Shown: piece by piece, positions 11,700 through 25,872 of the stretch
Position numbering within the stretch: the first letter of the stretch is position 1
How the letters are laid out: each line of letters opens with the position of its first letter
The notes under the pieces: generated by a model
What the model was told of the DNA's origin: nothing
The model's database searches: none
What the model saw: only the letters and a program-made list of their open reading frames with translations
Assembly (NCBI GenBank): GCA_003991915.1
Contig: RQTK01001106.1
Span: 4,985 to 68,984, forward strand
Length of the DNA stretch: 64,000 bases
Direction: 5' to 3'
Source of the DNA: Elysia chlorotica
Lineage: Eukaryota; Mollusca; Gastropoda; Plakobranchidae
Translations under genes and position numbers: made by a program

Positions 11700-12970
11700 A
11701 ACGTAATAAAACTAATATAGTTGAAAGGGGAGTAAATTTTAAAAAAGAATGTACCGGTATTTCGCTTTTTGTGTGCGTTTTCGTAAAATTCTTCATAGCA
11801 CTAAAATCGAGGTTTATTAAAAACCACAAAAAAAAAAAACAAACACAAAAAAATACAAAAAAGGAACACAAAACAAAAACGAAAGCACACAAAAAAAAAA
11901 CTACGGCCAATTCGCTGCAGTAGACACACATTTTAACTATATTAATTTGAATAATGAAGTGTACATTATTAGACTATTGCGCCCAGTTAGAACAGTACCC
12001 CCCTTCTTTGACGTAGCTACTCTAACTATGTTCCTGGCTGGTTATAATTTTTCCCTTACCCTCTATCTATTCATTATATATATTAAGGTTAAAACAAAAC
12101 AAATCAAAACAACATGGTATTAGTGTTTCGATACTATCTTAACAGACAAAATGGCAGTACACCTGTGAAATATGACATTGTCAGTCCTCATTCTTAATAC
12201 ATAGCAAGGTAAAAGTATTTAAATAATTAAAGCAACAGGCAGTGTCGAACTGAGGTTGCAGGGAGCCTTGGGCCCAGTTTTGGCAAGCACCCCCCCCCCC
12301 TCTCCTCTTATGATTGGCTTAGGATGCTTAATTGTGGGGTGGGGAGAGGGGGGTGGGGGCTGGGCTCCGCGTGTCGTGCTTTCAATCCATACTGAGTAGA
12401 GGACAAAAAGAGACTTTGACTGACACTAATTTTCATTCGTTTACATAAAATGTATGTAAACGAATTGGAAAAAACAATTATTTATAAACAAGATGAATTG
12501 GCAATTTTTTGGATTGAAAAGATATCTATCCTCCCACCATCTTGTTTGATTGTTGCTGTTGTTGTTGTTGTTTTTTTGTTTTTTGTTGTGTTTTTTTTTT
12601 TGCATGAAAGCCAAACTTAATGCAGAATATCGTACATGTTGTTAAATTAATTAGTTTTTAGTAAATATAAGAACCAATAACTTGAGCTTTTATTCTACTT
12701 TATATTCAAGCAAGCTTTAATAGTAAACTGTAACACCAGTTCAGTACAGCTGAACATCTCACAGAACCATCGACCGTGAAATCAGCTGTACTTAACTAAA
12801 TCTAGTAGCACGGTTTGAGGGTAAAAGACAAGGAGAATTACATCTTTTCAAAACCTAGGGTAGTAAGTACAACTTAACGTCAAGCTTGCAAGCTTGTCTT
12901 AAGATAATTATGCAAATAAAAGGTCGACTCTTCGTAAACGTTTGTATTCACATATTCTCACGACGATTTG
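11700..12970. other. No gene seen
   Basis: AT-rich DNA with A-runs (11826-11900), a C9 run near 12290 and G-rich DNA at 12335-12360. An inverted pair TCGTTTACAT...ATGTAAACGA sits at about 12437-12463. No coding evidence. Confidence 0.4.
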
Positions 12971-12971
12971 A

Positions 12972-13351
<380 letters not shown>

Positions 13352-13992
13352 GAGGAGGAGGAGGATGAGAAGAAAAATAGTTGTAGTATTCTTTTCCACA
13401 TTTTTGCATCTAGCTTTGATAGAAGTCAGTGAAGTTGCATGGTTTGGGTCTTGTTGATTCAATCCTTCTAATTTACTAATTCAAATTGACTTGCCTATAA
13501 ATTATGACTTTTTGAGTCTAACAACAAACTGTCGTCTGAAATAGTCCTTTAATTCTATCAATCCAGGCTTAAGCACACTAAGTAATTTATTGGTCTGTTT
13601 TGGAAAATAATTGTTTTGAAAAATAATAGTCCCGTGCTTCCTATACGCATACGTTGCAACCACCTGCTAAAGTTTAGAACATTTCTTAGGGATTAGGCTT
13701 TGCAAAAAGCCTAAGTCTCCGTCACATATTAATGTTCTCTACAAACTACAAATTTCGGCAAAACCTGGTTTCTAGAGTCACCTGAATTTTAAACGTAATT
13801 ATGTGATTTTATGGATAGTTACTTAAATCTAATCCTTAGTTTTACTCTGAAATTCTAACAGGCCTGGAAAACAGATTAGTAGACCTAATCTCCCCATTAA
13901 TTAACCAAGTAGACCAGTCTCTGTGTGTTTATAATCTGGTCGGTTTCTTCCCTGTATTCAGACCCTCTGAGGACGTGTCGTAACAGTCGTAA

Positions 13993-14261
13993 NNNNNNNN
14001 NNNNNNNNNNNNNNNNNNNNNNNNNNNNNNNNNNNNNNNNNNNNNNNNNNNNNNNNNNNNNNNNNNNNNNNNNNNNNNNNNNNNNNNNNNNNNNNNNNNN
14101 NNNNNNNNNNNNNNNNNNNNNNNNNNNNNNNNNNNNNNNNNNNNNNNNNNNNNNNNNNNNNNNNNNNNNNNNNNNNNNNNNNNNNNNNNNNNNNNNNNNN
14201 NNNNNNNNNNNNNNNNNNNNNNNNNNNNNNNNNNNNNNNNNNNNNNNNNNNNNNNNNNNNN
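13993..14261. other. Assembly gap (269 N)
   Basis: Run of N. Its right edge is a (GATA)n tract (14262-14310), so the missing sequence is probably that microsatellite. Confidence 0.99.
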
Positions 14262-14297
<36 letters not shown>

Positions 14298-14310
14298 GTA
14301 TATAGATAGA
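14262..14310. repeat. (GATA)n microsatellite at gap edge
   Basis: GATA units directly abut the N run. Confidence 0.9.
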
Positions 14311-14766
14311 TAGTCTGCTTAGGCTGTGCTGATGTGTCGCAGGCTTTTGCAACTTCATTTTACTATTTTACAATCTATAAACTATCTTATAAGTTCCGAT
14401 ATTTCCCTAACTTCTCTCGTCTGGCAAGTTTTGTTTAGCTCCTCAATAATCACCGTGTGTTATTGGTCCAATAGATACAGTTTTATCTCCATCGTTGATG
14501 TCACAGCCCCAGATCTCTATATCATAAAGCCAGGGAGCAAACCTACGAAGTATCTCTGATTAATCGAATTGAGTAAATTATTTCTGATCTCATGTACATA
14601 TAAAAATAGGTGAGAAATGTTTCACGCAGAACGTGTTCCATAATAAAATAAATAAAATAAATCAATTTCAATTTTCTTTTAAAATAAAATGAAGATTAGC
14701 CATAAAAAAAGATCTGAGGAAAAAAAGCGAAATATTTAATTGTTTTCGAAAAAAAAACAGCAAAAC

Positions 14767-14767
<1 letters not shown>

Positions 14768-14826
<59 letters not shown>

Positions 14827-14832
14827 GGATAG

Positions 14833-14929
<97 letters not shown>

Positions 14930-14932
14930 AAG
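14768..14932. repeat. (GATA)n microsatellite
   Basis: About 40 GATA units with three single-base interruptions. Confidence 0.97.
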
Positions 14933-15052
14933 ATGGATGAAAAAAAAAAGAATTATATATAAAGATAGACACTTTCGTTTTCCTCATTGCATTTTATCGT
15001 CTGATTTTCATATCGTTTTTATGTAAATAAAGTAAATTATATTTTGAATAAC

Positions 15053-15058
15053 TATAAA
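15053..15058 (+). promoter_or_regulatory. TATA box ahead of signal-peptide exon
   Basis: TATAAA lies 55 bp before the ATG at 15113, which predicts a transcription start near 15085 and a short 5' UTR. The spacing fits the exon call that follows. Confidence 0.4.
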
Positions 15059-15112
15059 TTTCAGAAACTTAAGTCACCCTTGTGGTTGAGGAACTGTCTG
15101 TGTTAAGCTGAA

Positions 15113-15182
15113 ATGGCACTGCGTGACTTGTTCACAACAGCATGGCTGGTTACTCTGCTGGTCATGGCATCTGCCACTACAG
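15113..15182 (+). CDS. Orphan signal-peptide exon of a secreted protein
   Basis: ATG at 15113 starts MALRDLFTTAWLVTLLVMAS plus ATT, a typical cleavable signal peptide: short N-region, hydrophobic core and small residues at the end. It ends at ACTACAG|GTAAAA in phase 1. A TATA box at the expected distance supports a real first exon. No downstream plus-strand exon was found before the opposed ACTR5 gene. The phase is the one needed by lectin exon A, but that lies on the other strand, 7.4 kb away. It could be the start of a gene whose other exons were lost or inverted, an unrecognised small-exon gene, or a relic. Confidence 0.4.
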
Positions 15183-18100
15183 GTAAAACGTTGGAACGAT
15201 GATGCGAATTGTTTTGTTTTTATTTGCTTTTCGTTTTATATTGCTGTTTAAAACATTTAAACATTTTTTGCTTACTACAAAATTGTACTGTTCCCAGAAA
15301 AATGGCGTTTGTATCTTTTTGTTGATGTTCGCCAATATATCTATCGATATAGTTTGTTACGGTAGGTTTGATAATGTTTGTAATAATTATTACAACTAGT
15401 CATGGCACTTTTAAAATCTATCTTTAGCACACACATATTTTTATCTTTGAAGTTTTAAATCAAGCTTTGGTTATTTGATTTTTTGTTTCTTCGTTGTTGT
15501 TGCTGTTGTTGTTGTTGTTGTTGTTGTTGTTGCTACTGTTGTTGTTGTTTTATATAGTTTTGTTTCTTTTGTTTTTCTTTTTTTTTTTTGAAGAGGGGTT
15601 GTCACATTAATTGGCTTACTCATTGTTTTATATCTAAAATGAGAAAAAAAAATGAAATAAATCTTCATTTGTAACAAAGTACAAGCCGATCCCATAGTGC
15701 CTGTCCTTTAAAAAAATCATTATAATATATAATGTGATTGACATGTTCAAAGATTAGGAAGAATGCTCGATACTAAAAGCTTTATCCAAGAGTTGTTGAT
15801 TATAATAAATAATGGTTCGTAAAATAAAATTTGCTGAGAAAAAAAAGTATATGTTATATGTATATATAATTATAAATATATAGTTCTATAATCTCTCAAA
15901 AATAGCACCTAAAATTAATTTTCAGTTGTTAGCCTTGGATGTGGAAATCGTTAGCGATATTATCTTAATTGATTAAAATGACTTTTCCAAACAAAAAAGT
16001 CAAACCAAGTCCCATACGTCAAGGTCTTTTGTTCTTAAATTTGAAGATCATATTCGTTGGAAGCATAGTTGATTTTAGTTGATTGCATCATGTCATGAGT
16101 CAGGTTATATTGTAGACGGGTGCAAAACTAACGTCCAGTGATAGTCTGGCTTTGGCCTTATCATTCATCTTTATTGCATTACATACATATATAGCTACGT
16201 ACACATTGAGGGCAGTAAGGTCGATAATTATTTCTTGCACTGTTATCGAGTTACTCACATCTAATGCCTGGAATGCATAAACTATTTTTCACACTTATTC
16301 CTCTGCATATTATTTTATCTACTCGTTATGAAAACCCACAATTGTACGTAAGTGCTCTTCTCTTTGCTTTTTTTTAAATTACACAAATCATGAAATCGCG
16401 ATCTTTTTCAATATAATATAAGAATGTTATTACAAAAGTTGCATAGACCCAATGCTATGACTTATAATTATATATTGTCACCTCAGTTGTATAATATCCT
16501 ATCTAATTTCTGAAAAAATTGAGATCTAGAGTACTCTAGAAATGAGATGAGTGGAGTTGAGTTGGGTTAGTTTAATACCCAACAACAGAACCATATCGAA
16601 TATATTGTAGACGGACCCCAAGACTGACGTCTGACATTATTATGTGCTGCATGTATAGTTCGAGATATTAAACTTCTATACAGATCCAGGTTTAAAAGGC
16701 CAGTTGGGATTCAACAAAAAATCAACCTCTTTATCTGTTTCTAGATGTATTGTTTTATGACTTTTAGTAGTTATAATAATATGGATTAGAATCATTTTAG
16801 GCCAGTGATGGTAAAACATGTGTAGAGATGTAGGCCTGGCTTACTAGGCTATGACAATGGGGTAGATACACAAACAACAGAAAACAAACAAACGTGGACC
16901 TAAATCTACGTTTATGTGTGTTTTTTTTATGAAATTTTATAGTAATAAGCTATAACTAACAAAATAGCAACCAAAAGAAGAAAAAAAGGCTCAAAGCTGA
17001 TATGGCTTTCATCATTGCAAAGAGTGCTCTATTCATTGAGTTGACTGGCTTTTTTCAAAGCCAGAAAGCTCTTGCTATCAAGGTAACTTATTATTCTTAA
17101 GTACAACTCATTGTTGGTTTTACATATTATAGGTGTCTGCAAATTTACTCTTCACATCACTCCCACCAAACATTTCCAGTTTTACTCTTTATTATATGGT
17201 CCAATCATAATCATTTGCCTCCTGTTTATCAGCTTACATTTTCAGGTATCGTGCGCACATACTTCCTTTGTAACCTTATTAATAATGAGACCTTTTTTCT
17301 GACATTATGTTATCGAGTTGAGTTATATCAAGTTTTTTTTGCAAAGGTCTTTATAGATTACTCATCCTATAGCTTCAACGCTGAGGTAATGAATCTAACA
17401 AATCACCCACTATGCATTCTCTAAAATTATTTAAGAATAAGCACTCTGCAGAAGATGCAAACATTGATCTGTCTGAAAGCGTAGTTTGTGTATGGTTGTT
17501 CTTTTTATATGGTGGTCCATATACGCAAACCAATGAAGCGCAAAATATTTAAAAACTTTAATGCAGCACAGCTCTACTGAATTAGAAGTTATCTCCAGTT
17601 CTTGGTCATTCGTAGACATTTTTTATTCATTGTACTGTCCCCAGTTTTTTGTCATTTGAAATTCCAAAATTTGCAAAACTAATTCATGATTAATAAAACA
17701 TTTCTTTACATCAGGAGTAGCTTTGTTAACCCAGGTTTTTTTTTTTTTTTCTTGTTTACATTTCTTATACGACTACTGACCAAAGTTTTTTTTTTTTTTT
17801 TTTTACTAAATATGTCTTTTTTTTATCTGCTCTGAAAATTGACTAGATTTTATGTACATGCATTAAAGTACGTATAGTAATCAAAATTAATTGAAACCAT
17901 GCTAAATCCATGCTACTCATTGGTCATTTCTGAAGCCCTTCAGTTTAACTTTAAATAAATTGGGGGTGATTTTAACATCCCCCTTACCGAAGAGGGAAAA
18001 AAATGTGAGTCTTATCAATACATCGAGGGTGACAAAGACAGAGAAGGAGTTGACATGGATGAAAGAGAGAGGGAGAGAAGTTCATAGAGCTTTTTCAGTT

Positions 18101-18950
18101 TATCTTTTCTAGGGAGAAATATATGACTGTCTATTGAACATAATTATGCACCCAGCTCATTTGGTGTGTTCATTGACGGTTGTGAAACTGAACATAAGAG
18201 TTTACACAGAAGTCTTGCTCGGTACAGTTTTTTCAATAAAATTTTCCGATCATTACATTTTCAGTATTTTTGTGGGTTGTTTTTTTTTACATTAAAAAAC
18301 AATTGGGAAAATTTGCCATCTTTTGTGTGAGCGAGGCTGAAATTTGCTGCCAAAACTTTGGGGACAGATTGTATGTACATGTAAATGGCATTTTGAAGGT
18401 TTATAAAACTTAAACATTTTATATATGTCCTTGGTGATTTGTAAAGATTTCTTTACATATAAGATCTTTTGATTTGTAAACACTTTATATACATCTATAG
18501 GACCAATAGTAACCATTTTTCATGCAATAATAGTGCCTCCAATGCACTATTGTCTTCTCCAGTAACAAACAAACAAAAAAGAAACTGAACAGTCATTACA
18601 AGAACACAATTTATTGGTGGCATTAAAAAGAAAGTAAACAGCTGAAATATTATATGTCGCTGAAAGAAAAAAAAAACCCATTGCAGAGGAGATAAAAAAC
18701 GACAGGCTATAAAACAACTTTACTAAAATCAGTTAAATTTCAAACCGCAAAACATACAACTAAACATTTTAAAACAAAGTAATCTTTGTTTCTCAATTTT
18801 TTTTTTATATCAAATAATATTCCCAAACACATTTTGTCTTCTCCTAGAGTATTGATTTAACAAGGTTACACTGTACCAATATTAATTTTTCTTCTTTTTT
18901 AGGTAATTTACAAAATTACTTCAGACAGCTCCAATTTAATCTCCCTTTAA
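15183..18950. other. Non-coding DNA with simple repeats and SINE pieces
   Basis: Contains (TTG)n at 15493-15550, poly-T runs near 17735-17800, and two minus-orientation SINE pieces near 16100-16140 and 16548-16655. Those pieces carry TATTGTAGACGG and ACTGACGTCTGACA. No exon could be supported on either strand. Confidence 0.5.
16548..16655 (-). mobile_element. SINE 3' fragment, minus orientation
   Basis: GTTGAGTTGGGTTAG, ATATTGTAGACGGACCCCAA, GACTGACGTCTGACA and TATGTGCTGC match the tail half of the window's main SINE family. Confidence 0.65.
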
Positions 18951-18954
18951 AATT

Positions 18955-19640
18955 CAAAACACAAAGTGTTTCTCTCAATTCTCGGAAGGTGAGACTGTGA
19001 CCGATAGTATATGCGGATGTAGAGGCAGAACTATCAGCACCTTTCTGAAATAAGGTAAAAAATTTGAAGCCCGCAAAATTCCTAGTATTAATCACTACTT
19101 AGTATTAATGTTATAATCTAACATTGACCGCAAGACAGTGTTCCTCTCAGTTCTCTGGATTCTATGAAGACGTGACTGTGACTGATACAGGTGTAGATGC
19201 CTAACTCATAGCCGTTGGTCGGATGAAGTAATAATTTGGGACCAGCAACAGCTTTTTGTATTAACTTCCTTTTAAATTCCAAGATTAACTGGAACACAAA
19301 ATGTATCTCTCAATTCTATGAAGATGTGACAGTGACTGATGAAGGTGTAGCAGTAAAACTTGCTCGTAACAGTTCTTAGTATTAATTTCCTATAAAATCC
19401 AACATCAAACGCAGCACAAAGTGTTTCTGTTATTGTGTTAATTCTATGAAGGCGAGACCGTGATTGATGAAGGTGCAGTAATAAAAATTGCCCGTAACAA
19501 TTTTTATTGTTAATTTCCCTATAAAATCCAACATCAAACGCAAAACAAAGTGTTTCAGTTAATTTTATGAAGGCGTGGCCGTGACTGATGTGGGCGGTGC
19601 AGTCGTTGGTGACATGAAGTAACGATTTGAGGCCTGGTGC
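18955..19640. repeat. Five degenerate copies of the ACTR5 terminal-exon end
   Basis: Units of about 120-190 bp, read on the minus strand, repeat the last coding bases of ACTR5: CACCTTCATCAGTCACTGTC plus a CTTCATAG/A variant. Each is followed by related sequence with TTTGATGTTGGATTTTATAG. The copy nearest the gene holds the real stop codon. A longer match at 19205-19242 also repeats the upstream coding block at 19603-19634. Confidence 0.8.
19503..19508 (-). terminator. Candidate polyadenylation signal of ACTR5
   Basis: AATAAA on the minus strand, about 57 bp past the stop codon and inside the first downstream repeat unit. Confidence 0.45.
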
Positions 19641-22551
19641 TCCGCCAAATACCCCTCGCCCTTCTCCTCATAGTCCTGTCGGGTGATGGCGCTCTCGGCA
19701 AGCCAGTCAGGGGAAAGCGCCATCTGGCGAGCTCCGTGCCAGGCGTCCAGACAGGGATTGGCTGGGAATGTACACAGACATAATACTAATAACAAAGTGT
19801 CTGCATGAATTTAGATTTGTGAGTGGATTTGCAGAAAGGAGTCTAAAATGTGAAATTATAATGAGAAGTACTGAACTGCAGTTGAAATTGCTCAAGAGAG
19901 ATGCCTTGGGAGCAGCTCAAATATTATTTTTGTTATTCCAAATTAAATAGTGACTGTAAAGTAGAAATTAAATAATGAACATCAATGGAATATTTTATGT
20001 AAAGCAATAGTTTTTCCCAGTTCCACTTTATCAAAATGAAAAGAACAAAATAACTAAGTACTTGCATGAATTTAGAGTCATAACAAGGATTCACAAAATT
20101 AAATCTGAAATTCTAATGAGAACTGCTGGTACTGGACTCTTTTAGTTTGCTCATATCCTATTACACTTTTGTATTTGAAAGCTAAATATTTTATCAATTC
20201 TAATGAGAAGTACTCAACTAAATCGGTATCTGCTTAAGATAGACCTCTTAGGGGTAGCCTGAATGTTTATTGAAAATCTAATATAACTACATATTTTTTC
20301 ATTATAAAAATGAGTATTCAAGGAAATCAGTCAATGTTGCCAATGCGAAAAAACACATCTATAAACTGTATGGATTAAGTTCACCTTTACTTTTACTTTC
20401 ATTTAATTACAAGTTTAAATTAAACGGTGAAATGTAGAAATTAGGGAACTGTGGAAATAAAAATAGTTTATGTAAAGCTATAAATTATTCTAAAAAAAAA
20501 GCTTATCTTTAACAAATTTAGACTGTGCCATAATAACAAGGACAGCGTAAGTGTCTGCATGAATTAAGATTCATTGATGGTTTGGCACAATTCTAATAAC
20601 ATCTGCCGGCACTAAACTAGTTAAGGTCACCGACCTCCTATTACGCTTTTTAGTTTCAGAGATAGATATTGTATCGTGCATACATAAACAAAGTTTAATG
20701 TTCTCATAAAAAAAAAAAAAAAAAAAAAAAATTGTTATGTCTGAACTGAAGCACCTTCATTCAAGTCATTGTGGAATGAGGCAATATACAAGTGGCTTAT
20801 TATTGTTGTTATAAGTATCATATAGAATTTTCCCTATAAAGTTAATTTAGGACTACTTGGATGCACTTTCTTTATTAAGGACACCAATGCATTACTCACC
20901 AGCAAGAAAAATTTGGTAGGAACTTTGGAAAGGTCTCATTTGAAGAAGCTCATAACCAACTCGTTCTTTGAAGTTTTTAAAGTTGGCATTGCCGCCAGTC
21001 AGAAAAACATACTTGGGGAAAAACAAACAGTATAAAATTACAGAGGTTGTCCAATTTATGAATCATCAAGTTTTGATAGAAGAACATTGCATTATAAACA
21101 TCACCCACCCCCTCCCCCCTTAAAAAAACAACAGCAAATAAGCAAGCAATGACAAACAAATGTAAAGAGTTAAAAATGACTCTCCTTATGCCATGTGACT
21201 TCAGTTAAAGAAATGAGATACATAAGAAACCTTGGTCCACAACAGATTTTACTAGAACTGCATGGATTTTCATGAACTAATACAATATTCAATTTGCTGA
21301 ACTTTGCAACCATAAGCCATCAAAAGCAAGGTTAACATGATTTAAAGGGTTTATATATTTATATCTGCCACCATTAAAATAAAAAAGGGCAAATGCAAAA
21401 TTGTAAATAATATGTAGAATAAAAAGGTTATCTCTGTAAATTTCTCTTAGTTGGCTCTAAGAACAAACCCAAAACTTGAACCACTAAAGGTAGCATAGCT
21501 TAATAGCACTAATGGCGACAAAATATTGACAATTATGGTACATTTACTGTTTGAAAATTATCAACAGGGGTTCTCCAATGTTATGGTAGCTGCCCAGAAC
21601 CCAACCAACACAGCAAGTTGATCAACCTTTATGACAGCAATCAGTTGAGTTAAGCTGGCCATATTGAGAATATGTTCGACAGTTTTATGTGCTGTCTCAG
21701 CCGACCAACCCGACCAGTAGGAAACAAAATCGGAAAAATACATCAAGGGTTTCAAACCAAGAACCTCTTAATAGAGAGATCCATGCTCTACCACTTGAGC
21801 TAGTTCATCCCCCACAAAAAGCATCAATAAGAATCTATGTAGGCAGGCTAGCCTAATCAATCAACATAGAAAGTTCATTAAGTATTATGACTGCAAAAAA
21901 ACAACGATGCACTATGAGTAAAGATTTCTGCATTCTGTATGTAGAGAGGTTAGCGTGACCAACCTTGACAAGTCTGTCCTGTACATCAGGTGATGCTTTT
22001 CCCAGAATAAACTCGGCTGTCTCTGCAAGGCCAGCCTGGTCTAACCCGAGCATCGATGGCTGGAAGAGGAGCTCAGGGCATCTGGTTGGAAAACGGAGTA
22101 CGGTGGAACCCTGTTCATCATAAACTATGGCTTTATAATAAACAGTTTTCAAGGCATCAATTAAAATACACTGTGCTGAAGTGCCATAAAAACAGATTCA
22201 ACCATTCCGAGGCACCAAATCCCTGTTATTCTCTTTACAGTCAATCTTTAATATATATTTGGGATAAATTTCCAGGGTAAAAGATAAACTAAGTCTTTTA
22301 TTGCTATCCTCAAGGGGTTTATCTTAGGCAGACTGCACTGTACAAGTACTACTGGTGGAAGTAGAAAGCAAAAAAAAGATCAGTCTTATTATTGAAAAGT
22401 TTGCTTACTAATTCATTACTATGAGTATAATAATTGCCAATAAACAATTCACTTGCCCCCTATACACCACGTCCTCCCCAATAAAGAAAAGAGATGGATA
22501 TTATATAAATACAGAGAGAGAGAGAGACTGACAGAGTAAGAGAGAGCTCTC

Positions 22552-22592
<41 letters not shown>

Positions 22593-22601
22593 TTCTCTAG
22601 A

Positions 22602-22692
<91 letters not shown>

Positions 22693-24499
22693 TAGATAGA
22701 TAGAGAGAGACAGACAGAGAAAAAAAAAGATATAGAGATTCTCTATGTTCTCTCTTCTAGAGAGAGGCCTTCTAAAAAAACAACAACCGATAAATCGTCA
22801 TCATGGGAGCTCAAAGATCTGGATGCTGCACAAGCTAGACAAGCTTACCTGATCTGCTCCACCCCCAGGTGCAGCCTGTAGTACTCAGCCAAGTCAAATT
22901 CTCCAGAGAGGCCTCCCATGTCCAGGTTTCTGAAGACAGGTTTTCAATAACACGATGAAGCAAACACTATGTACTAGTATTTTAAAGGTGGTCGATGTTC
23001 TTGACAGAGCGTTGGGGGAACCAAAAGTAGGAGCCTGAATGTACAGTACTAGGCAAACTGCATTTGTGAGGTAGGTAGGGATGGGCGCGTTGGCCCTGAG
23101 GTATAACGTCAGTTTCCGACACAAAAGGTCCATGGGTAGAGCTCTGGCAATTTCGCTCCCTACTGGTTGGGTCGGTGTACGTTTAATGTGACCAGCTGAG
23201 ACAGGAGTCATGGTATCCCCACCCTGTCTCGTGTGTGGCAGCACATAAAATTGTCAGGCGTCAGTCTTGGGGTCCGTCCACAAAATAGCTTATATAGTGT
23301 TGATGTTGGACGTTAAACCAACTCAACTAACATGAGGTAGGTTGCCCTTACTTTCCTCGCCACACTTTACTTCAACATGATTCAAGAGCTACCTATTTTT
23401 GCTCATCGACACAGGGGGCCTCGGACAAATTTTTTACTCGCCGAGGATTGAACCAAGCACCTTTATATAGGTGGACCAATGCCCTAACCATTGCGCCAAC
23501 GGCTCCCCTTAATTGTCAAGGTGAGAAAAAAATAATATTGAAAAACATCATTACAGACTCATAAAGGCAAAACAGTCTTGGGAAATATAAAAAAAAAAAT
23601 GATACATATTATGTACACTTTGGCAAAAGATGGGCAGCTCTGCCATTACGATGATTAAAGTATATGAAATTAAGGGATTTGTAGGGAAGTGGGCCTATAA
23701 ACTTAGGTCTCCTCTTGAAAAACATCAACATACTCTTTGAAAGCTAAATGCACATTTTTTTAAGGATCAATTCTTGAATCTGTCTAAATATCATTTCATA
23801 AATCAATTTTCAGAAAAGGACAAAAAAAAAAACCACCAACAAAATTACCAAAAACAGAAGGGAAAAGACATTTGAAGAGTGCAACAAGAACAACAACAAC
23901 AAAAAGGCATTACGGACACAACAATATCTCACTTCTGAAACTCTGGGTCATGCTCTTTGAGCAGATTCTCTAACTCCTCTAGCTTATCTTCTTCCCCCTC
24001 GGAGTCGCTGTTTCCTCCGTCACGATTCTGTAGATAAAAAACCTCAACAAACTTAGAGTGTTTTGAGACAAGGTAAATAGTTATATCACACATATGTAAG
24101 TCATGTAACATTTATTGAATAAAAAAAAATTAAAAAAAAGAAAAGACCCTAGAGCCTAGGATTAAAACTAAAAATGTCTGCTCATATCTACAACATTCTA
24201 AACATAATTTTTGGGGAGTCTTACATTTATAAGTTACATAGGCCAACCAAAACTTAAAGTTTGACATGGCAGGTTGGATCTTTAAAACAAAATTAGATGT
24301 ATTTATTAATCCCCCACACTCACTAGATAATGGGAAGAGATCTCAAATAAATGTTAATACAAACGAGTCACTAATGTTTACTTACTATTTCCTTATAAAC
24401 ATCCCAGTCAGAGTCGTCTTGTCCAAAGTTGTCTCCTTTTTTGAGGGGCTCTGCAAATATGAAAAATAAAAATAAATACTACATGTACAATTGGTTGGA

Positions 24500-24533
<34 letters not shown>

Positions 24534-25807
24534 AGAAGTGGCTTAAGTGGTAGAGCGTTGGTCCCTAGATGGGAGATCTGCAGTTCGAATCCCACAATCG
24601 TTCAAAATTTATGTCCGATTTTGCCCCCAATGGCTAAAACATTAGTCTAGGTCTTGTGTGTTGCAGCTTATAAAATGTCAGACATAAGTATCAGGGCTCG
24701 TCCACAACATATCCTATATGGTGTTGAAGTTGGACGCTAAACCAACTCAACTCAATTCACATTTATAATGTTGTTATGTTAGATAACATTAGTCATTTCA
24801 AGTTTTAACATGTTCATTGTAATCAAATCTAACTGTCTTAAATAGTAAAGAAATCTGAACAAACAAATTTGCCCAGTTTGAAAAAAAACTATGAAAAAAA
24901 TTCGGTTATTCCTGCAATTTTCAAGTTATGAAAATTGTGTACTTATGATGAATGTTCTTTATCCCATAATCTTCACTGGGTCTTGTGTCACATACGGGCA
25001 GCTAGCTGGGATATGACCGTCATCCTCTGCTGGGAGGCGAAAGTGCGTGTGTGTGTGTGTTTTGAGATAAGATGATTTAACATCCAACATCAGCACTAAT
25101 GTAGGCTATATTGTGGACGAGCCCCACAACTGACGTCTGACAATTTTATGTGCTGCCACACACGCAGGGATACCATGACTCCTGTCTCAGTGAGTCACAT
25201 TAAACTGAGTGAGTGCGTGTGTCTCTCTCTCTCTCTCTCTCTCTTGATCCATAATCTTCACTAATACAAACATGTCACCTACGGGCAGCTAGCTGGGATA
25301 TGATCCTCATCCGCTGCTGGGAGGCAAAGGTGCGTCGCTTTGCCATGTCAGACTTCTTCTGCTTCCGTGCATTTCTCGCATCCAGGATTTTCTGGAAGTG
25401 TTTATGAAACAAAAGTGAGGCAACCAGGGAGGATCAGATGCAAGTCAAAATCTTTACCCTTGACTAAATTTTAAAAGTGTGTTAAAAAGCATGAAATGCA
25501 ATAAAAAGTGTTCTCTACTCATGAATTTCTAGGATCAGAGACAGTTAGTTTCATACAAAAATTAAAAAGGTCATTCAAGAGAAGCTTTCCTGGTTTCCAT
25601 GTTTAGAGGGCCCTGGCTCACTGAAAAACCCAGAACACCTAAACAATTTCTAAAGTAAATAATACATAGTTTTATTTCTATTTTCCTGTTTGAAATATAG
25701 TAGGACCTGCTAATCAGGAAATTTCGGGAGAAGAATCTTTTCCTGATTAGCAGGATTTTCCCGATTTCCACTGGTTACACTCTTCAATATACCTTATTAA
25801 GATATCC

Positions 25808-25872
<65 letters not shown>

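Noticed and set aside
13897..14358. Open frames through 13.9-14.4 kb
   Set aside because: They run through unknown bases of an assembly gap.
17111..17424. Overlapping hydrophobic frames at 17.1-17.4 kb
   Set aside because: AT-rich composition only; no matching exon partner for the upstream signal-peptide exon could be fitted by phase and splice sites.
23083..24620. tRNA-gene-like box A/box B pairs at 21.8, 23.1, 23.5, 24.6 and 59.6 kb
   Set aside because: They are SINE heads: the acceptor stems do not pair and each leads into a shared non-tRNA body.
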